Positions 44,090 to 54,098 are shown, counted from the first letter of the stretch. The stretch is DNA of 64,000 nucleotides from JAIXUI01 sp943373175 (GCA_943373175.1 CALSBM010000007.1:4637-68636), one strand, 5' to 3'. Program-made: numbers and translations. The notes: generated by a model from the letters alone, not told the origin.

Positions 44090-45694
44090 ATGCTGAAAAA
44101 GACGCTCTTACTGCTGGTTCTGGGACTTTCCATCTTCCTCGGAACTATTCAGGCTCAGGATGTTACTTATCCTGAGATGAACGAAGAAAGCGAGGCCATT
44201 CTGTCAACTCTTGACAGCCTGACTAACCTTCATTACTTCGATCTTAAAAAACGCAATCAGCAGGTTAAACGTCTTAATAAATATGGTTTTCGTCCGGACG
44301 ATGTTCCTACTTATGACGACTCCATTTACAATTACAGAATTGCATTTCTTGAGCGCGACATGCCATTTACCTATAATGAGTATGTGAAAGGCTTTATAAA
44401 CCTCTACGCCGTTCGAAAAAGAAATTTAACCGAAAAGATTCTTGGGTTATCTCAGTATTACTTTCCCATATTCGAAGAAGCCCTTGAAAAAGCAGGACTT
44501 CCTCACAGTCTTAAGTACCTCGCTGCCGTTGAGTCAGCTTTAAATCCCAACGCAATTTCTCCGGCTGGAGCAACTGGCATCTGGCAGTTCATGTATGGCA
44601 CTGCTCGTATGTACAATGTTAAGATTAACTATTACTACGATGAGCGCCGCGATCCTTATGCTGCTACTCAAGCTGCCGTAGCCTTCTTCAAGGATTTATA
44701 TTCTATTTACAAAGATTGGATGTTGGTTTTAGCTGCATACAATTGCGGCCCGGGAAATGTTAACAAAGCAATCCGAAAATCAGGAGGAAAACGCGACTTC
44801 TGGTCAATTCGCCCCTACCTTCCTGTTGAGACTCGCGGATATGTACCGGCTTTCATTGCCGTCAGCTATGTGATGAACTTCGCTGCTGAGCACAACCTCT
44901 ACCCTACTCCATTGATTACCCTGCCTACCGTTACCGATGTGGTTGCAGTAGAAGGTCCGTTGTATATTAAAGACATTACTCAGCACCTGGAAGTTGAAGA
45001 AGAAACTTTAACCCTTCTCAACCCCGCGCTTAAGTTGCGCTACATTCCTCAAAGTCACGATTTCTATAACCTTCGCCTTCCGGCAAAGTTGGTTTCCGTT
45101 TTCGAGCGTAAGAGAGAAAATATTGTTGCTGGATTACGTAAACCGGAAACTAACAGCTTTGTATCGACAGAAAATCCGAATAATAATTCTGTTAGCTTAG
45201 TTTCAAACGAAGTTAAAGACCCTTCCAACTCAAATAACGCTTCCAATTCCCAGGATGAAAAGGTTGCGAATGGTCTCTATAAAACGAAATATACCGTTGA
45301 AAGAGGCGATAACCTTCGCAGAATTGCCGAGAAGTACAGTGTTACAATAGCAGAAATCAGAGATTGGAATAACCTTCCGAACAACATTATTCGAGTTGGT
45401 CAAGGATTGGAGATTTTCGTGAAGCAACTTCCTGAGAATCAAACTGCTTTGCGAGATTCTGATAATCAGCCCGAGGAAGACCGCTCTGTCTTTTCTTCCT
45501 TCCGCAGGGGGAAAAAGCATAAACAGGAGTCAAAACGCGATAAATACAAGACCTACACAGTTCGAAATGGTGATACACTTTGGTCTATTGCTCAGAAAAC
45601 TGGGCATGAGGTAAGCGAATTGAAAAGACTAAATGGCATTAGAAAAAGTGCTAACCTCAAAAAAGGTCAAAAACTGAAGCTTCCCAAGGCTTAA
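44090..45694 (+). CDS. Membrane-bound lytic transglycosylase with two LysM domains (MltD-like)
   Basis: A 534-residue cell-wall lytic transglycosylase. A signal peptide (residues 1-23) is followed by an N-terminal helical region, then the SLT domain with catalytic Glu148 (LAAVESALNPNAISPAGATGIWQFM) and the AAYNCGPGNVNKAI motif. Two LysM domains close it, at about residues 398-442 (YTVERGDNLRRIAEKY) and 484-530 (YTVRNGDTLWSIAQKT). It cleaves glycan strands to 1,6-anhydro products in the periplasm. No lipobox is visible, so anchoring may be through LysM binding. purD follows after six bases. Confidence 0.93.
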   Translation: MLKKTLLLLVLGLSIFLGTIQAQDVTYPEMNEESEAILSTLDSLTNLHYFDLKKRNQQVKRLNKYGFRPDDVPTYDDSIYNYRIAFLERDMPFTYNEYVKGFINLYAVRKRNLTEKILGLSQYYFPIFEEALEKAGLPHSLKYLAAVESALNPNAISPAGATGIWQFMYGTARMYNVKINYYYDERRDPYAATQAAVAFFKDLYSIYKDWMLVLAAYNCGPGNVNKAIRKSGGKRDFWSIRPYLPVETRGYVPAFIAVSYVMNFAAEHNLYPTPLITLPTVTDVVAVEGPLYIKDITQHLEVEEETLTLLNPALKLRYIPQSHDFYNLRLPAKLVSVFERKRENIVAGLRKPETNSFVSTENPNNNSVSLVSNEVKDPSNSNNASNSQDEKVANGLYKTKYTVERGDNLRRIAEKYSVTIAEIRDWNNLPNNIIRVGQGLEIFVKQLPENQTALRDSDNQPEEDRSVFSSFRRGKKHKQESKRDKYKTYTVRNGDTLWSIAQKTGHEVSELKRLNGIRKSANLKKGQKLKLPKA

Positions 45695-45700
45695 GTAAGA

Positions 45701-46987
45701 ATGAAAAACATATTGTTGTTAGGATCGGGCGGGCGCGAGCACGCACTTTCCCTTTCACTGGCGTCCAGCAAATTATGTGGACGCCTTTTTATTGCGCCTG
45801 GAAATGCAGGCACTGCAGAAGTTGGAACTAATGTCAACCTGAATCCTATTGATTTTGAGGCAATTGCCGGATTTATAGTGGATAATGCTATTGACTTGCT
45901 GGTCTGCGGGCCAGAAGAACCGTTAGTTAAAGGATTGAGAGACCATCTTGAGCATACACCCGGTTTGGAAAACGTTGGAATCATTGGCCCAGGGAAAGCA
46001 GGTGCTCAACTCGAAGGAAGCAAGGATTTCTCCAAACGATTCATGCAACGTCATTCCATCCCCACTGCATCATACAGAAGTTTTCAACACAACCAACTCG
46101 AAGATGCGTTGGAGTACGTTGCACAGCATCCTCTTCCTATTGTCTTGAAAGCCGATGGCTTAGCAGCCGGAAAAGGGGTAGTAATTTGTGAAGACACTCC
46201 GACTGCGATTACCACTACCCGTTTCATGTTGGAAGGTGCTTTTGGTGAAGCGTCAAACACCTTAGTCATAGAGTCTTTCCTTAAAGGCACAGAACTATCC
46301 GTTTTCGTTTTAACCGACGGCAAAGAGGCTATTGTTTTACCAGAAGCCAAAGATTATAAACGAATCTATGATGGTGATAAAGGCCCTAATACCGGAGGAA
46401 TGGGAGCTGTTTCTCCAGTTCCGTTTTTCGAAGGAGAATTCCGAGAAAAAGTTTTGCAGAAAATCATTCATCCAACCATCCATGGGCTTAAAGCTGAAGG
46501 GATTCCCTATATCGGATTCATCTTTTTTGGACTCATCAATCAGGATGGAGAACCTTATGTGATTGAGTACAATGCCCGATTAGGAGATCCTGAAACAGAA
46601 GCAATTCTTCCAAGACTAAATGAAGACTTTCTTGATTTATGTATTGAAACGGTTTCAGGTAAACTAAAAAGCAGAGTTGCCGAAGTAAAGCCTGATGTTG
46701 CCACAACCGTGATGTTAGTAAGCGAAGGGTATCCGGGAGCTTATGAAAAAGGAAGGAAAATAGAATTTTCTACCGCGTCTAATGTAACGAAAGACACCTC
46801 GATAAGGCTTCATTCAGGAACTTTACTTGCCCCTGAAGGAACGCTAACGAATGGAGGAAGAGTGCTGGCGATTACAGCATTGGCATCAAATGCTCATGAA
46901 TCGAGGGCTATTGCCTATCGAGCGGTGGAGGAAGTTTCATTTACAGGGAAATGCTTCCGTAACGATATCGGGCTTGACCTGATGTGA
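45701..46987 (+). CDS. purD: Phosphoribosylamine-glycine ligase
   Basis: A 428-residue GAR synthetase of the ATP-grasp family, second step of purine synthesis. The N-terminal NILLLGSGGREHALSLSLA motif, the ATP-grasp stretch LPIVLKADGLAAGKGVVIC, and the metal site VIEYNARLGDPETEAILPRL are all intact. It lies six bases after the transglycosylase and ends three bases before the converging hypothetical gene, with no terminator between. Confidence 0.96.
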   Translation: MKNILLLGSGGREHALSLSLASSKLCGRLFIAPGNAGTAEVGTNVNLNPIDFEAIAGFIVDNAIDLLVCGPEEPLVKGLRDHLEHTPGLENVGIIGPGKAGAQLEGSKDFSKRFMQRHSIPTASYRSFQHNQLEDALEYVAQHPLPIVLKADGLAAGKGVVICEDTPTAITTTRFMLEGAFGEASNTLVIESFLKGTELSVFVLTDGKEAIVLPEAKDYKRIYDGDKGPNTGGMGAVSPVPFFEGEFREKVLQKIIHPTIHGLKAEGIPYIGFIFFGLINQDGEPYVIEYNARLGDPETEAILPRLNEDFLDLCIETVSGKLKSRVAEVKPDVATTVMLVSEGYPGAYEKGRKIEFSTASNVTKDTSIRLHSGTLLAPEGTLTNGGRVLAITALASNAHESRAIAYRAVEEVSFTGKCFRNDIGLDLM

Positions 46988-46990
46988 CGA

Positions 46991-47446
46991 TTATTGCAAT
47001 TTTCGCTTACCAGCTTCAGATATTGCACGGGAAGTATCCCGTGTCATGCTTTTGATGTATTCTGCTTTCCTAAAACGCAACGCACTCCAATCTTCATCAA
47101 TCGCTACTTGTCTTACTCCTTCTAGCCCTGCCTTACCTAAAGATTCCCATCCTGTATCTCGGTTGAAATCACACTTAAAGCGTTTAGAAGTTCCTTTTGG
47201 GTAGGCCATCCAAACGATAGCATCACCTTCTAATAAAGGGGCTATGCTCTCAACCCATCGTTCAATAGCTTCCTGTTCAGTAACAAAAATCATTACCCAG
47301 TTCACTAAAGAGTCAGGAATATGTTCCTGCACCACTAAACCGGTTTGCTTCCATTCCTCTAATTGTTTATAAAATGATTCAGGTGTATCCAGAACTAGCA
47401 CTTGTTCTGAACCCTTATAGTTAAGCTTTTTCAATAATGCCTCCAC
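46991..47446 (-). CDS. Conserved hypothetical protein, DUF3052-like
   Basis: A 151-residue soluble protein. The segment AIVWMAYPKGTSKRFKCDFN followed by GWESLGKAGLEGVRQVAIDEDWSALRFRK resembles conserved bacterial DUF3052-like proteins. No signal peptide or membrane segment is present. It lies 13 bases after the DMT transporter gene, probably in the same transcript. The function is unknown. Confidence 0.7.
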   Translation of the reverse strand: MEALLKKLNYKGSEQVLVLDTPESFYKQLEEWKQTGLVVQEHIPDSLVNWVMIFVTEQEAIERWVESIAPLLEGDAIVWMAYPKGTSKRFKCDFNRDTGWESLGKAGLEGVRQVAIDEDWSALRFRKAEYIKSMTRDTSRAISEAGKRKLQ

Positions 47447-47459
47447 AGATAAGAAGCGT

Positions 47460-48362
47460 TTATACTGAAGTGGTCTCTCCCCTTCGGGAATTTACAAGGT
47501 AAACACCAGTTAAAATTGCGAGCATACCCATTACTTGAAATATGCCTACCGGCTCATTGTCGAGCCAACCCCAAAGCAAGGCAACTACGGGAATCAAGTA
47601 AGTTACCGAAGAAGCATACAAAGCCGAAGTTGCCAGAATAAGTCGATTGAAAAGGATAAGTGAACCGGCAGTTCCCGCCAAACCCAGAATGGCTATGCAA
47701 GCTAGTGAAGTCCATGCTTGTCCGGATTCGTGGTGCTGAAAGGTTTCAACGGGATGCGAGAACGCTAAAAGCAACATGCTTGGCACCATAACCGCAGCAA
47801 TAGGCAATGCAGAAATTATTAGCGGAGGAGTATCGGCGAGCTTATTTCGTACAGTATTTACACTAATCGCATAAAAAACAGGTGCAAGTACTACTAACAA
47901 TCCATATCGCCAATCCGACTGAAATCCACCGTTGGCATTCATTAAAATCAATACCATAGCACCAGCAAGGCTCGTGACAACACCGGCAATTTTCATGATG
48001 GTTAGCTTTTGTTTGAACAACCAAACGCCAATCATTAAAGTAAACAACGGAGTTAAAGCGTTCAACACTCCGGTAACACTACTGTTCAAATGTGTTTGAG
48101 CAATGGTAAATAGAAAAGCAGGAATTCCATTTCCCAAAAAGCCAACAATAAGAAATGCCGGCCATTTCCTTAGCGGCTCTTTTCTGAAATGCTTAAGGGT
48201 GATAGGCAATAAAGCTAGGCCACCGAAAGTAAGCCGCATCGAAGCTACTTGTAAGGGCGAAAAAACCTCCAATCCTCTTTTCATCAGGATAAATGAGCTT
48301 CCCCAAACCAAGGCGAGGAGGAGTAAAATCAGTACCGGGGTTACCGGATTTTTATATTGCAC
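47460..48362 (-). CDS. DMT family transporter (EamA)
   Basis: A 300-residue permease with ten helices in two EamA halves. The first half starts LVWGSSFILMKRGLEVFSPLQVASMRL and the second has the matching VAPVFYAISV...KLADTPPL. Such proteins export amino acids or other small metabolites; the cargo cannot be told. Divergent from the epimerase gene. Confidence 0.88.
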   Translation of the reverse strand: MQYKNPVTPVLILLLLALVWGSSFILMKRGLEVFSPLQVASMRLTFGGLALLPITLKHFRKEPLRKWPAFLIVGFLGNGIPAFLFTIAQTHLNSSVTGVLNALTPLFTLMIGVWLFKQKLTIMKIAGVVTSLAGAMVLILMNANGGFQSDWRYGLLVVLAPVFYAISVNTVRNKLADTPPLIISALPIAAVMVPSMLLLAFSHPVETFQHHESGQAWTSLACIAILGLAGTAGSLILFNRLILATSALYASSVTYLIPVVALLWGWLDNEPVGIFQVMGMLAILTGVYLVNSRRGETTSV

Positions 48363-48425
48363 TGCACAAAGGTAGAAGTATCAAATGGCACCACAACAAA
48401 ACACATATTTTCCGAACTTTCGGGC

Positions 48426-49415
48426 ATGACAAAAGTCCTGGTTACAGGAGGTACTGGCCTAGTTGGAAGCCATTTACTTGAGCAACTTCAATCACAACCC
48501 GTAACCATACGTGTATTAGCAAGAAATCCTGATCAAGCTTTGCAAAAGCCTTGGCTTCAAAAACTGCTTAAATTCCCTATCGAGTGGGTAAAAGGCGACA
48601 TCCTGGATGTTGAAAGCTTAGAAGAAGCAATGGAAGGAGTCAGCCAGGTTTATCATTGTGCAGCATCTGTATCCTTTGACAAAAAAAACAGCCGACAGCT
48701 TTGGCAGACCAATATTGCCGGAACTGCAAATGTAGTTAATGCAAGCTTGTACGCAGGAATCAGCAAATTAGCCTACGTAAGCTCAATTGCTGCTTTGGGA
48801 AGAAGTACTTCGGCTGGAATCGTCGATGAATCAACCGATTGGAAAGACGATCCGGGAAACAGCCAGTATGCCATTTCTAAATTCAGAGCCGAATTAGAAG
48901 TTTGGAGAGGCATTGAAGAAGGCCTGAACGCTGTGATGATCAATCCGGGTATCATACTCGGTCCCGGTGATTGGTCAGCCACTTCTTCTAGGTTAATCGC
49001 ACAAATTGCCAAAGGATTTCCGGTAATTAGTCCGGGAGCTAATGGCTTTGTAGATGTTCGCGACGTTGCCGACAGCCTGATTTTTTTAATGAATAGCGAA
49101 ATCAGCGCTAAACGTTTTGTGCTTGTGGGCGAAAACCTGAGTTATCGGCAACTTTTCGAAGCAATTTGCCTCAGAACAGGCGCCAAAATGCCCACTTGGA
49201 CACCCTCCTACTCCATGGCGATGTTAGCGGCACGCTTGCTTTCCATTTTTGGGATATTCAGTTCTAAAGAGCCCGCTTTAACTCCGGAAAAAGTGAAAAC
49301 GGCTTTTTCCAACTATTCCTTCAGTTCAGAGCGAATCCTCTCAAGCGGTTTTAAGTTCCGAACAATGAACGATACCTTTGACTGGGTTTGCGAAGCTTAT
49401 CGCACTTCTCACTAA
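48426..49415 (+). CDS. NAD-dependent epimerase/dehydratase (extended SDR)
   Basis: A 329-residue extended SDR. The Rossmann motif is VLVTGGTGLVGSHLL, the catalytic Ser is in VSSIAALG, and the Tyr-Lys pair is in YAISKFRAE. The overall pattern, including GVSQVYHCAASVSF, is that of dihydroflavonol-4-reductase-like enzymes. The start MTKVLVTGG was preferred to a longer frame that runs into the DMT gene promoter. The substrate is unknown. Confidence 0.9.
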   Translation: MTKVLVTGGTGLVGSHLLEQLQSQPVTIRVLARNPDQALQKPWLQKLLKFPIEWVKGDILDVESLEEAMEGVSQVYHCAASVSFDKKNSRQLWQTNIAGTANVVNASLYAGISKLAYVSSIAALGRSTSAGIVDESTDWKDDPGNSQYAISKFRAELEVWRGIEEGLNAVMINPGIILGPGDWSATSSRLIAQIAKGFPVISPGANGFVDVRDVADSLIFLMNSEISAKRFVLVGENLSYRQLFEAICLRTGAKMPTWTPSYSMAMLAARLLSIFGIFSSKEPALTPEKVKTAFSNYSFSSERILSSGFKFRTMNDTFDWVCEAYRTSH

Positions 49416-49446
49416 CGTTTTTTTGCCACTTTTCTACCCTTCGTTT

Positions 49447-50832
49447 ATGCCTCATTTCAAAGAATTTAACTCTAGCAGCCTCTCCGATTGGCAAAATCAA
49501 GTCAGTAAAGAACTAAAAGGTTTAAGTTCAGAGAGTTTGAACTTTCAAACTTCATTAGGCTTCGAAATGCCGGCATTCGTAACAGAAGAAAATGCCCGCT
49601 TTCTACCAAAATCTACTGAAAGCAAGTGGCCATATACCCATGGATATTATGCGGAAGCAAAGCCCTGGGTGATTTCGGAAAGAATTTTTATTGACGCAAG
49701 CAATATCGATTCTTGCAACAAGCAAGCACTATTAGCACTAGAACAAGGTGCCACAGGTCTTCACATCTGCGGTGATCCAGACAATGAAGACTCGTTCAAA
49801 CGCTTTATGAGTGGAATCCTCCCAGAATATATCAGCATCTGGTTTAGCGGCACTCAACAATACCGGATGGCCCGATGGCTATCTCACCTCGCGCAAGAAA
49901 GAGGCATCAACCCTTCTCACTTGCACGGTGGGTTACTTGGAGATGGCAGTCTGGCTATTGCCAATCAAGACCTGCCACATTTTGCGCAAATCGTTGCGGC
50001 ATTACCCAATTTCCGATGCCTTTGGACTGATGCTTCCTCGTTTTATGAACAAGGGCTTAGTGTGGTTGACGAAGCTGCTTTTGCATTATTATCTGGAAAA
50101 AGACTGTTACAGCATTATACTAAAGCAGGAATAAGCCCAGATGAAATTGGCAAGTATATTCAGTTTCGATTCAGCAGCCCACTTCAATACTTTATCGGCA
50201 TAGCCCGCCAACGCGCATTTCGCTATTGCTGGTCACAAGTGATGAGTTCATTTAATCCGGAACATAATTGCAGTTCAGTAGCAAGCATCTATACTCAAAC
50301 TGCTTACCGCCATCTAAGTAAACGGGATGTATTCAATAATCTTTTGAGGAATACTACAGCCTCGATGGCTATGGTAATCGGTGGAACAGATGCACTTGAA
50401 GTCCTTCCTCATGATTCGGCATTGGGCATGGGAGATTCGAATATATTCAGTAACAGAATGGCCCGAAACATTCAATTAATACTTGCGCATGAATGTGGCT
50501 TCGATCAACTGGTTGATCCAGCAGGAGGTTCCTTTTATCTTGAAACAATGACTTTTCATTTAGCTGAGGCCATCCTCTTACGGTTAGAAGCTATTGAAAA
50601 TGAAATGAATTGGGAAGATTGGGTAAAAAAAGGAATTATCGAACATGCTTTATCCGAACAGCAAAAAATTAAGGAAGAAGTTAATAATGGAACTCTTCCA
50701 ATAATTGGCGTTAATCTTTATCCTAACAATCAGGAATTAATAAATGACCCTATGCTTTTAGATGTTCTAAAAAAGGTGGAAAGTAAATTTAGAGAAGCTG
50801 GAGATATGGAACGTCAAACAGTTTCTCATTAA
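49447..50832 (+). CDS. mutA: Methylmalonyl-CoA mutase small (beta) subunit
   Basis: A 461-residue small-subunit homologue. It begins with the family N-terminus DWQNQVSKELKGLS and keeps the barrel landmarks RFSSPLQYFIGIARQRAFRYCW and the C-terminal GGTDALEVLPHD ... ARNIQLILAHECGFDQLVDPAGGSFY. The B12-binding domain is absent or reduced, as normal in small subunits. In Bacteroidota mutA is normally followed by the large subunit mutB, but here mutB is not adjacent; the next gene is on the other strand. Starts at the ATG 31 bases after the epimerase stop. Confidence 0.88.
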   Translation: MPHFKEFNSSSLSDWQNQVSKELKGLSSESLNFQTSLGFEMPAFVTEENARFLPKSTESKWPYTHGYYAEAKPWVISERIFIDASNIDSCNKQALLALEQGATGLHICGDPDNEDSFKRFMSGILPEYISIWFSGTQQYRMARWLSHLAQERGINPSHLHGGLLGDGSLAIANQDLPHFAQIVAALPNFRCLWTDASSFYEQGLSVVDEAAFALLSGKRLLQHYTKAGISPDEIGKYIQFRFSSPLQYFIGIARQRAFRYCWSQVMSSFNPEHNCSSVASIYTQTAYRHLSKRDVFNNLLRNTTASMAMVIGGTDALEVLPHDSALGMGDSNIFSNRMARNIQLILAHECGFDQLVDPAGGSFYLETMTFHLAEAILLRLEAIENEMNWEDWVKKGIIEHALSEQQKIKEEVNNGTLPIIGVNLYPNNQELINDPMLLDVLKKVESKFREAGDMERQTVSH

Positions 50833-50945
50833 TCTATTTTAATATTTCGAAGGGTATTGAATGTAACAAGTAGGGTTGATTACAAGCTAAATCACAATCC
50901 AACCCTTTGGTAATAATTCTAAGCGAATTGAAGACTAACACGCAT

Positions 50946-50977
50946 AAAAAAAGCCACCTTATCTGGTGGCTTTTTTT
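50946..50977. terminator. Bidirectional terminator between mutA and the outer-membrane protein gene
   Basis: AAAAAAAGCCACC and GGTGGCTTTTTTT form a 13-bp stem around TTATCT. It lies between two converging genes and has T tracts on both strands, so it can serve both. Confidence 0.9.
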
Positions 50978-50993
50978 ATGGTTATAATTAAAC

Positions 50994-51650
50994 TTAGTTT
51001 CCGAAGTTGAAACGGTAAGCAGCGCGGAAACCGATAAATCCAAGTGTTGTAGTACCTGCCACATCAATTTCCTGACCAGTAACCGGATCTTCTGTAGTTT
51101 CAGTAGTTGGAAAGCCTGGAGAAAGATCGTAACGTACTGAAAGGTCTAAAGCATTATCTCCGATTGGTAACGAGTATCCAATACGTGGAGCAAAACTGAA
51201 CGTAGTTTTTGAACTTCCAGGAACATCAACAGAAATTCCCAGCACGGTTTGTTTAGTAGATCCCAGTGTAAACAGGTTCAATCCTAAATCAACACCAGCA
51301 TACAAGCCTAAGTTCTCAACAGGAAACCAATTTGCACCAATGCGAATAGGAATTGCCGAAATTGAAGGAGTTGTTATCTCAGATGGAGGAAATGGAGGGA
51401 GATTGATAGTCGAAGTTTTACCACCAAAAGTCAAGTAACCAACTGAACCAGTTAAGTCAAGTGTACCTTCAATTAGATTGTAATGAAACATTGCAGAACC
51501 TCCGAAGCCAATTCCATTACCAGTAGAGAAGTCGTCCCCCATTGGAAGACCAACTTCAGCACCTACACTAACGCCCATTTTACTTTGAGCGGATGCGCTG
51601 AATGCTCCAAATGCGAGACAAACAGCAGTCATTAAGAAGATTTTTTTCAT
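50994..51650 (-). CDS. Outer-membrane beta-barrel protein (OmpW/OMP_b-brl-like)
   Basis: A 218-residue outer-membrane protein. It has a signal peptide at residues 1-21 (MKKIFLMTAVCLAFGAFSASA-Q) and then about eight alternating beta strands with Gly- and aromatic-rich turns, ending in the barrel-closing GFRAAYRFNFGN with terminal aromatic. A longer TTG start adds 29 unlikely residues. Probably a small porin-like or structural protein; no ligand can be inferred. Confidence 0.85.
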   Translation of the reverse strand: MKKIFLMTAVCLAFGAFSASAQSKMGVSVGAEVGLPMGDDFSTGNGIGFGGSAMFHYNLIEGTLDLTGSVGYLTFGGKTSTINLPPFPPSEITTPSISAIPIRIGANWFPVENLGLYAGVDLGLNLFTLGSTKQTVLGISVDVPGSSKTTFSFAPRIGYSLPIGDNALDLSVRYDLSPGFPTTETTEDPVTGQEIDVAGTTTLGFIGFRAAYRFNFGN

Positions 51651-51801
51651 GTTTAAATGTTTAGGTTGAACTATTTTTCGTGTTTCAAATATTAGGCCAA
51701 AAATGCCTTTTATAAAATAGGAAAAAATCAAAAACAATTAAGGCTATATGTGTAACGAATTGAGGCATTGAGGACTAATCCTTAGCAGCGCATATAAAAA
51801 G

Positions 51802-51834
51802 AAACGGGCTGATCAGATTCTAACCAGCCCGTTT
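51802..51834 (-). terminator. Terminator after pgk
   Basis: AAACGGGCTG and CAGCCCGTTT form a 10-bp perfect stem with a 13-base loop. On the minus strand it is followed by a T-containing stretch, 16 bases after the pgk stop. Confidence 0.8.
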
Positions 51835-51849
51835 TCAAGTTTTACGTTG

Positions 51850-53049
51850 TTAGCTTTTCAGTGCCGCTACACCTGGAAGTACTCTGCCCTCCATGTGTTC
51901 GAGCAATGCACCGCCTCCGGTAGAAACATAGCTCACCTTGTCAGAAAAGCCGAATTGATTCACCGCTGCGGCAGAATCGCCTCCGCCAATTAAAGAGAAG
52001 GCATCATTTTCAGAAGTAGCATCAGCAACAGCCTGTGCTATTGTTCGTGTTCCATTGGCGAAGTTCGTCATCTCAAATACACCCATTGGCCCATTCCAAA
52101 GAATGGTTTTAGAATTTCTGACTGCCTCAGCAAATTGAATTGTAGCTTCCGGGCCGATGTCCAAACCCATCCAGCCTTCAGGAATTTCCATGTTTCCACT
52201 CAAACGTGTGTTTGCGTCATTCGAAAAATTATCTGCAATCACAGAATCATTTGGAAGTAACAACTTTACTCCTTTTGCTTTAGCCTTTTCTATTAAGCTA
52301 AGGGCGAGTTCAAGCTTGTCGTCTTCACAAAGGGATTTTCCAATATTTCCACCCATCGCTTTAAAGAAGGTATAAACCATTCCACCGCCGATAATCAGGT
52401 TATCTACTTTATCGAGCAGGTTTTCAATAATGAGAATTTTATCTGAAACCTTCGCCCCTCCCATAATGGCGGTATAAGGGCGTTCAGGATGGCTCATTAC
52501 TTTATCGGCATTTTCTAGCTCAGCCATCATTAAATAACCAGCCGCTTTTCGATTGGGAAAAAACTGAGCGATAACGGCAGTAGAGGCATGAGCACGATGC
52601 GCAGTTCCGAATGCATCGTTGATGTAAAAAGTACCCAGTTTAGCGAGTTTTGAGGCAAACTCCAGGTCTCCTTTTTCTTCTTCCTTGTAAAAGCGAAGAT
52701 TTTCAAGAAGAAGTACTTCACCAGCTTTGAGGTCAGCAGCGAGATGAGAAGCTTTTTCGCCGATACAATCGGGAGCAAACTGAACCGGAATACCCAGAAG
52801 TTCGCTGGTCTTGCTTACAATATGATGGAGCGAATACTTGTCTTCAGGGCCAGTTTTAGGTCGGCCTAAGTGCGACATCAGAATTACACTTCCACCATCC
52901 TCGAGGACTTTCCTTATAGAAGGTAATGCAGCGCTGATTCTGGTATCGTCGGTGACTTCGAAAGTTTGATTGTTAAGTGGGACGTTAAAATCAACCCTCA
53001 TTAACACTTTTTCACCGGCAAAGTGAAACTGGTCTATAGAAATTGCCAT
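51850..53049 (-). CDS. pgk: Phosphoglycerate kinase
   Basis: A 399-residue glycolytic kinase, complete. The N-terminus has VLMRVDFNVPL and the ATP-binding C-domain has the KVSDKI and GGGDSAAAVNQFG signatures. It transfers phosphate from 1,3-bisphosphoglycerate to ADP. It follows gap after 23 bases on the same strand, so the two consecutive glycolytic enzymes form an operon. Confidence 0.97.
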   Translation of the reverse strand: MAISIDQFHFAGEKVLMRVDFNVPLNNQTFEVTDDTRISAALPSIRKVLEDGGSVILMSHLGRPKTGPEDKYSLHHIVSKTSELLGIPVQFAPDCIGEKASHLAADLKAGEVLLLENLRFYKEEEKGDLEFASKLAKLGTFYINDAFGTAHRAHASTAVIAQFFPNRKAAGYLMMAELENADKVMSHPERPYTAIMGGAKVSDKILIIENLLDKVDNLIIGGGMVYTFFKAMGGNIGKSLCEDDKLELALSLIEKAKAKGVKLLLPNDSVIADNFSNDANTRLSGNMEIPEGWMGLDIGPEATIQFAEAVRNSKTILWNGPMGVFEMTNFANGTRTIAQAVADATSENDAFSLIGGGDSAAAVNQFGFSDKVSYVSTGGGALLEHMEGRVLPGVAALKS

Positions 53050-53072
53050 AGCATGAAATTGAAATTCTACAA

Positions 53073-54068
53073 TCAGGCGCCTACGCGTACTGCGAGATCA
53101 GCCAGACGAGCAGAGTAACCGGATTCGTTATCGTACCAGCCTACAACTTTAACCGTTTGTCCGATTACCATTGTAAGATCGCTATCAAGGATACATGAAT
53201 GACGGTTGCCAACGATATCAATTGAAACGATTAGGTCTGTTTCATACTGTAAAATGCCATTGAGCGTACTTTCGGAAGCCGCCTTAAATGCAGCATTGAT
53301 TTCTTCAACGGTTGCAGGCTTCTTCAGAATAGCTGTAAAATCGGTAACAGAACCATCTGGAATAGGCACACGCATGGCGTTTCCATTGAGTTTGCCTTTC
53401 AAGTGTGGCAACACCAAACCAACAGCTTTAGCAGCGCCAGTAGAGGTTGGAACGATGGAATGAGCTGCGGCACGCGCTCTACGAAGGTCTTTATGCGGCG
53501 CATCCTGCAAGTTTTGATCAGCAGTGTATGCGTGGATTGTAGTCATAAACCCACTTTCAACTCCCCAATTTTCATCCAACACTTTCACCATAGGTGCGAG
53601 GCAATTGGTTGTGCAAGAGGCATTTGAAAGAATTGTTTCTGTTCCGTCTAATGTTTCATCATTAACTCCAAGAACGATAGTCTTGATATCGCCTGTTGCT
53701 GGAGCAGAGATGATGACTTTTCTTGCTCCTGCCGCAAGGTGCTTTCCGGCACTTTCTCGGTCGGTAAAACGACCTGTTGATTCTACAACAACATCAACGC
53801 CATGTGCTCCCCAAGGCAATTGAGCAGGGTCGCGTTCGGCAAGAATTTTAATTTTGTGGCCATTTACGATGATTCCTTCCGCATCGTGCCCTACTGTACC
53901 GGCAAAACGTCCGTGAACAGAGTCATACTTAAGCAGGTGTGCGAGCGTTTTGGTATCCGTAAGGTCATTGATGGCCACGATTTCAACGTTTTCCTTCTCG
54001 AGAAGGTATTTAAACACGTGGCGACCAATACGCCCGAATCCATTAATGGCGATTTTGATTTTTGTCAT
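53073..54068 (-). CDS. gap: Glyceraldehyde-3-phosphate dehydrogenase, type I
   Basis: A 331-residue NAD-dependent GAPDH. The Rossmann fold starts IAINGFGRIGRHVFKYL, the catalytic Cys152 is in SNASCTTNCLAP, and WYDNESGYS closes the active site region. Asp in INDLTD fits NAD specificity. It is the first gene of the gap-pgk operon. Confidence 0.97.
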   Translation of the reverse strand: MTKIKIAINGFGRIGRHVFKYLLEKENVEIVAINDLTDTKTLAHLLKYDSVHGRFAGTVGHDAEGIIVNGHKIKILAERDPAQLPWGAHGVDVVVESTGRFTDRESAGKHLAAGARKVIISAPATGDIKTIVLGVNDETLDGTETILSNASCTTNCLAPMVKVLDENWGVESGFMTTIHAYTADQNLQDAPHKDLRRARAAAHSIVPTSTGAAKAVGLVLPHLKGKLNGNAMRVPIPDGSVTDFTAILKKPATVEEINAAFKAASESTLNGILQYETDLIVSIDIVGNRHSCILDSDLTMVIGQTVKVVGWYDNESGYSARLADLAVRVGA

Positions 54069-54090
54069 CGTACTGTTTGTTATTGCTATG

Positions 54091-54098
54091 CAAATATA
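54091..54098 (-). promoter_or_regulatory. Likely -7 box of the gap-pgk operon
   Basis: On the minus strand this reads TATATTTG, a perfect TAnnTTTG box, 23 bases before the gap start. The -33 region has only a TTC in place of TTG. Confidence 0.5.
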
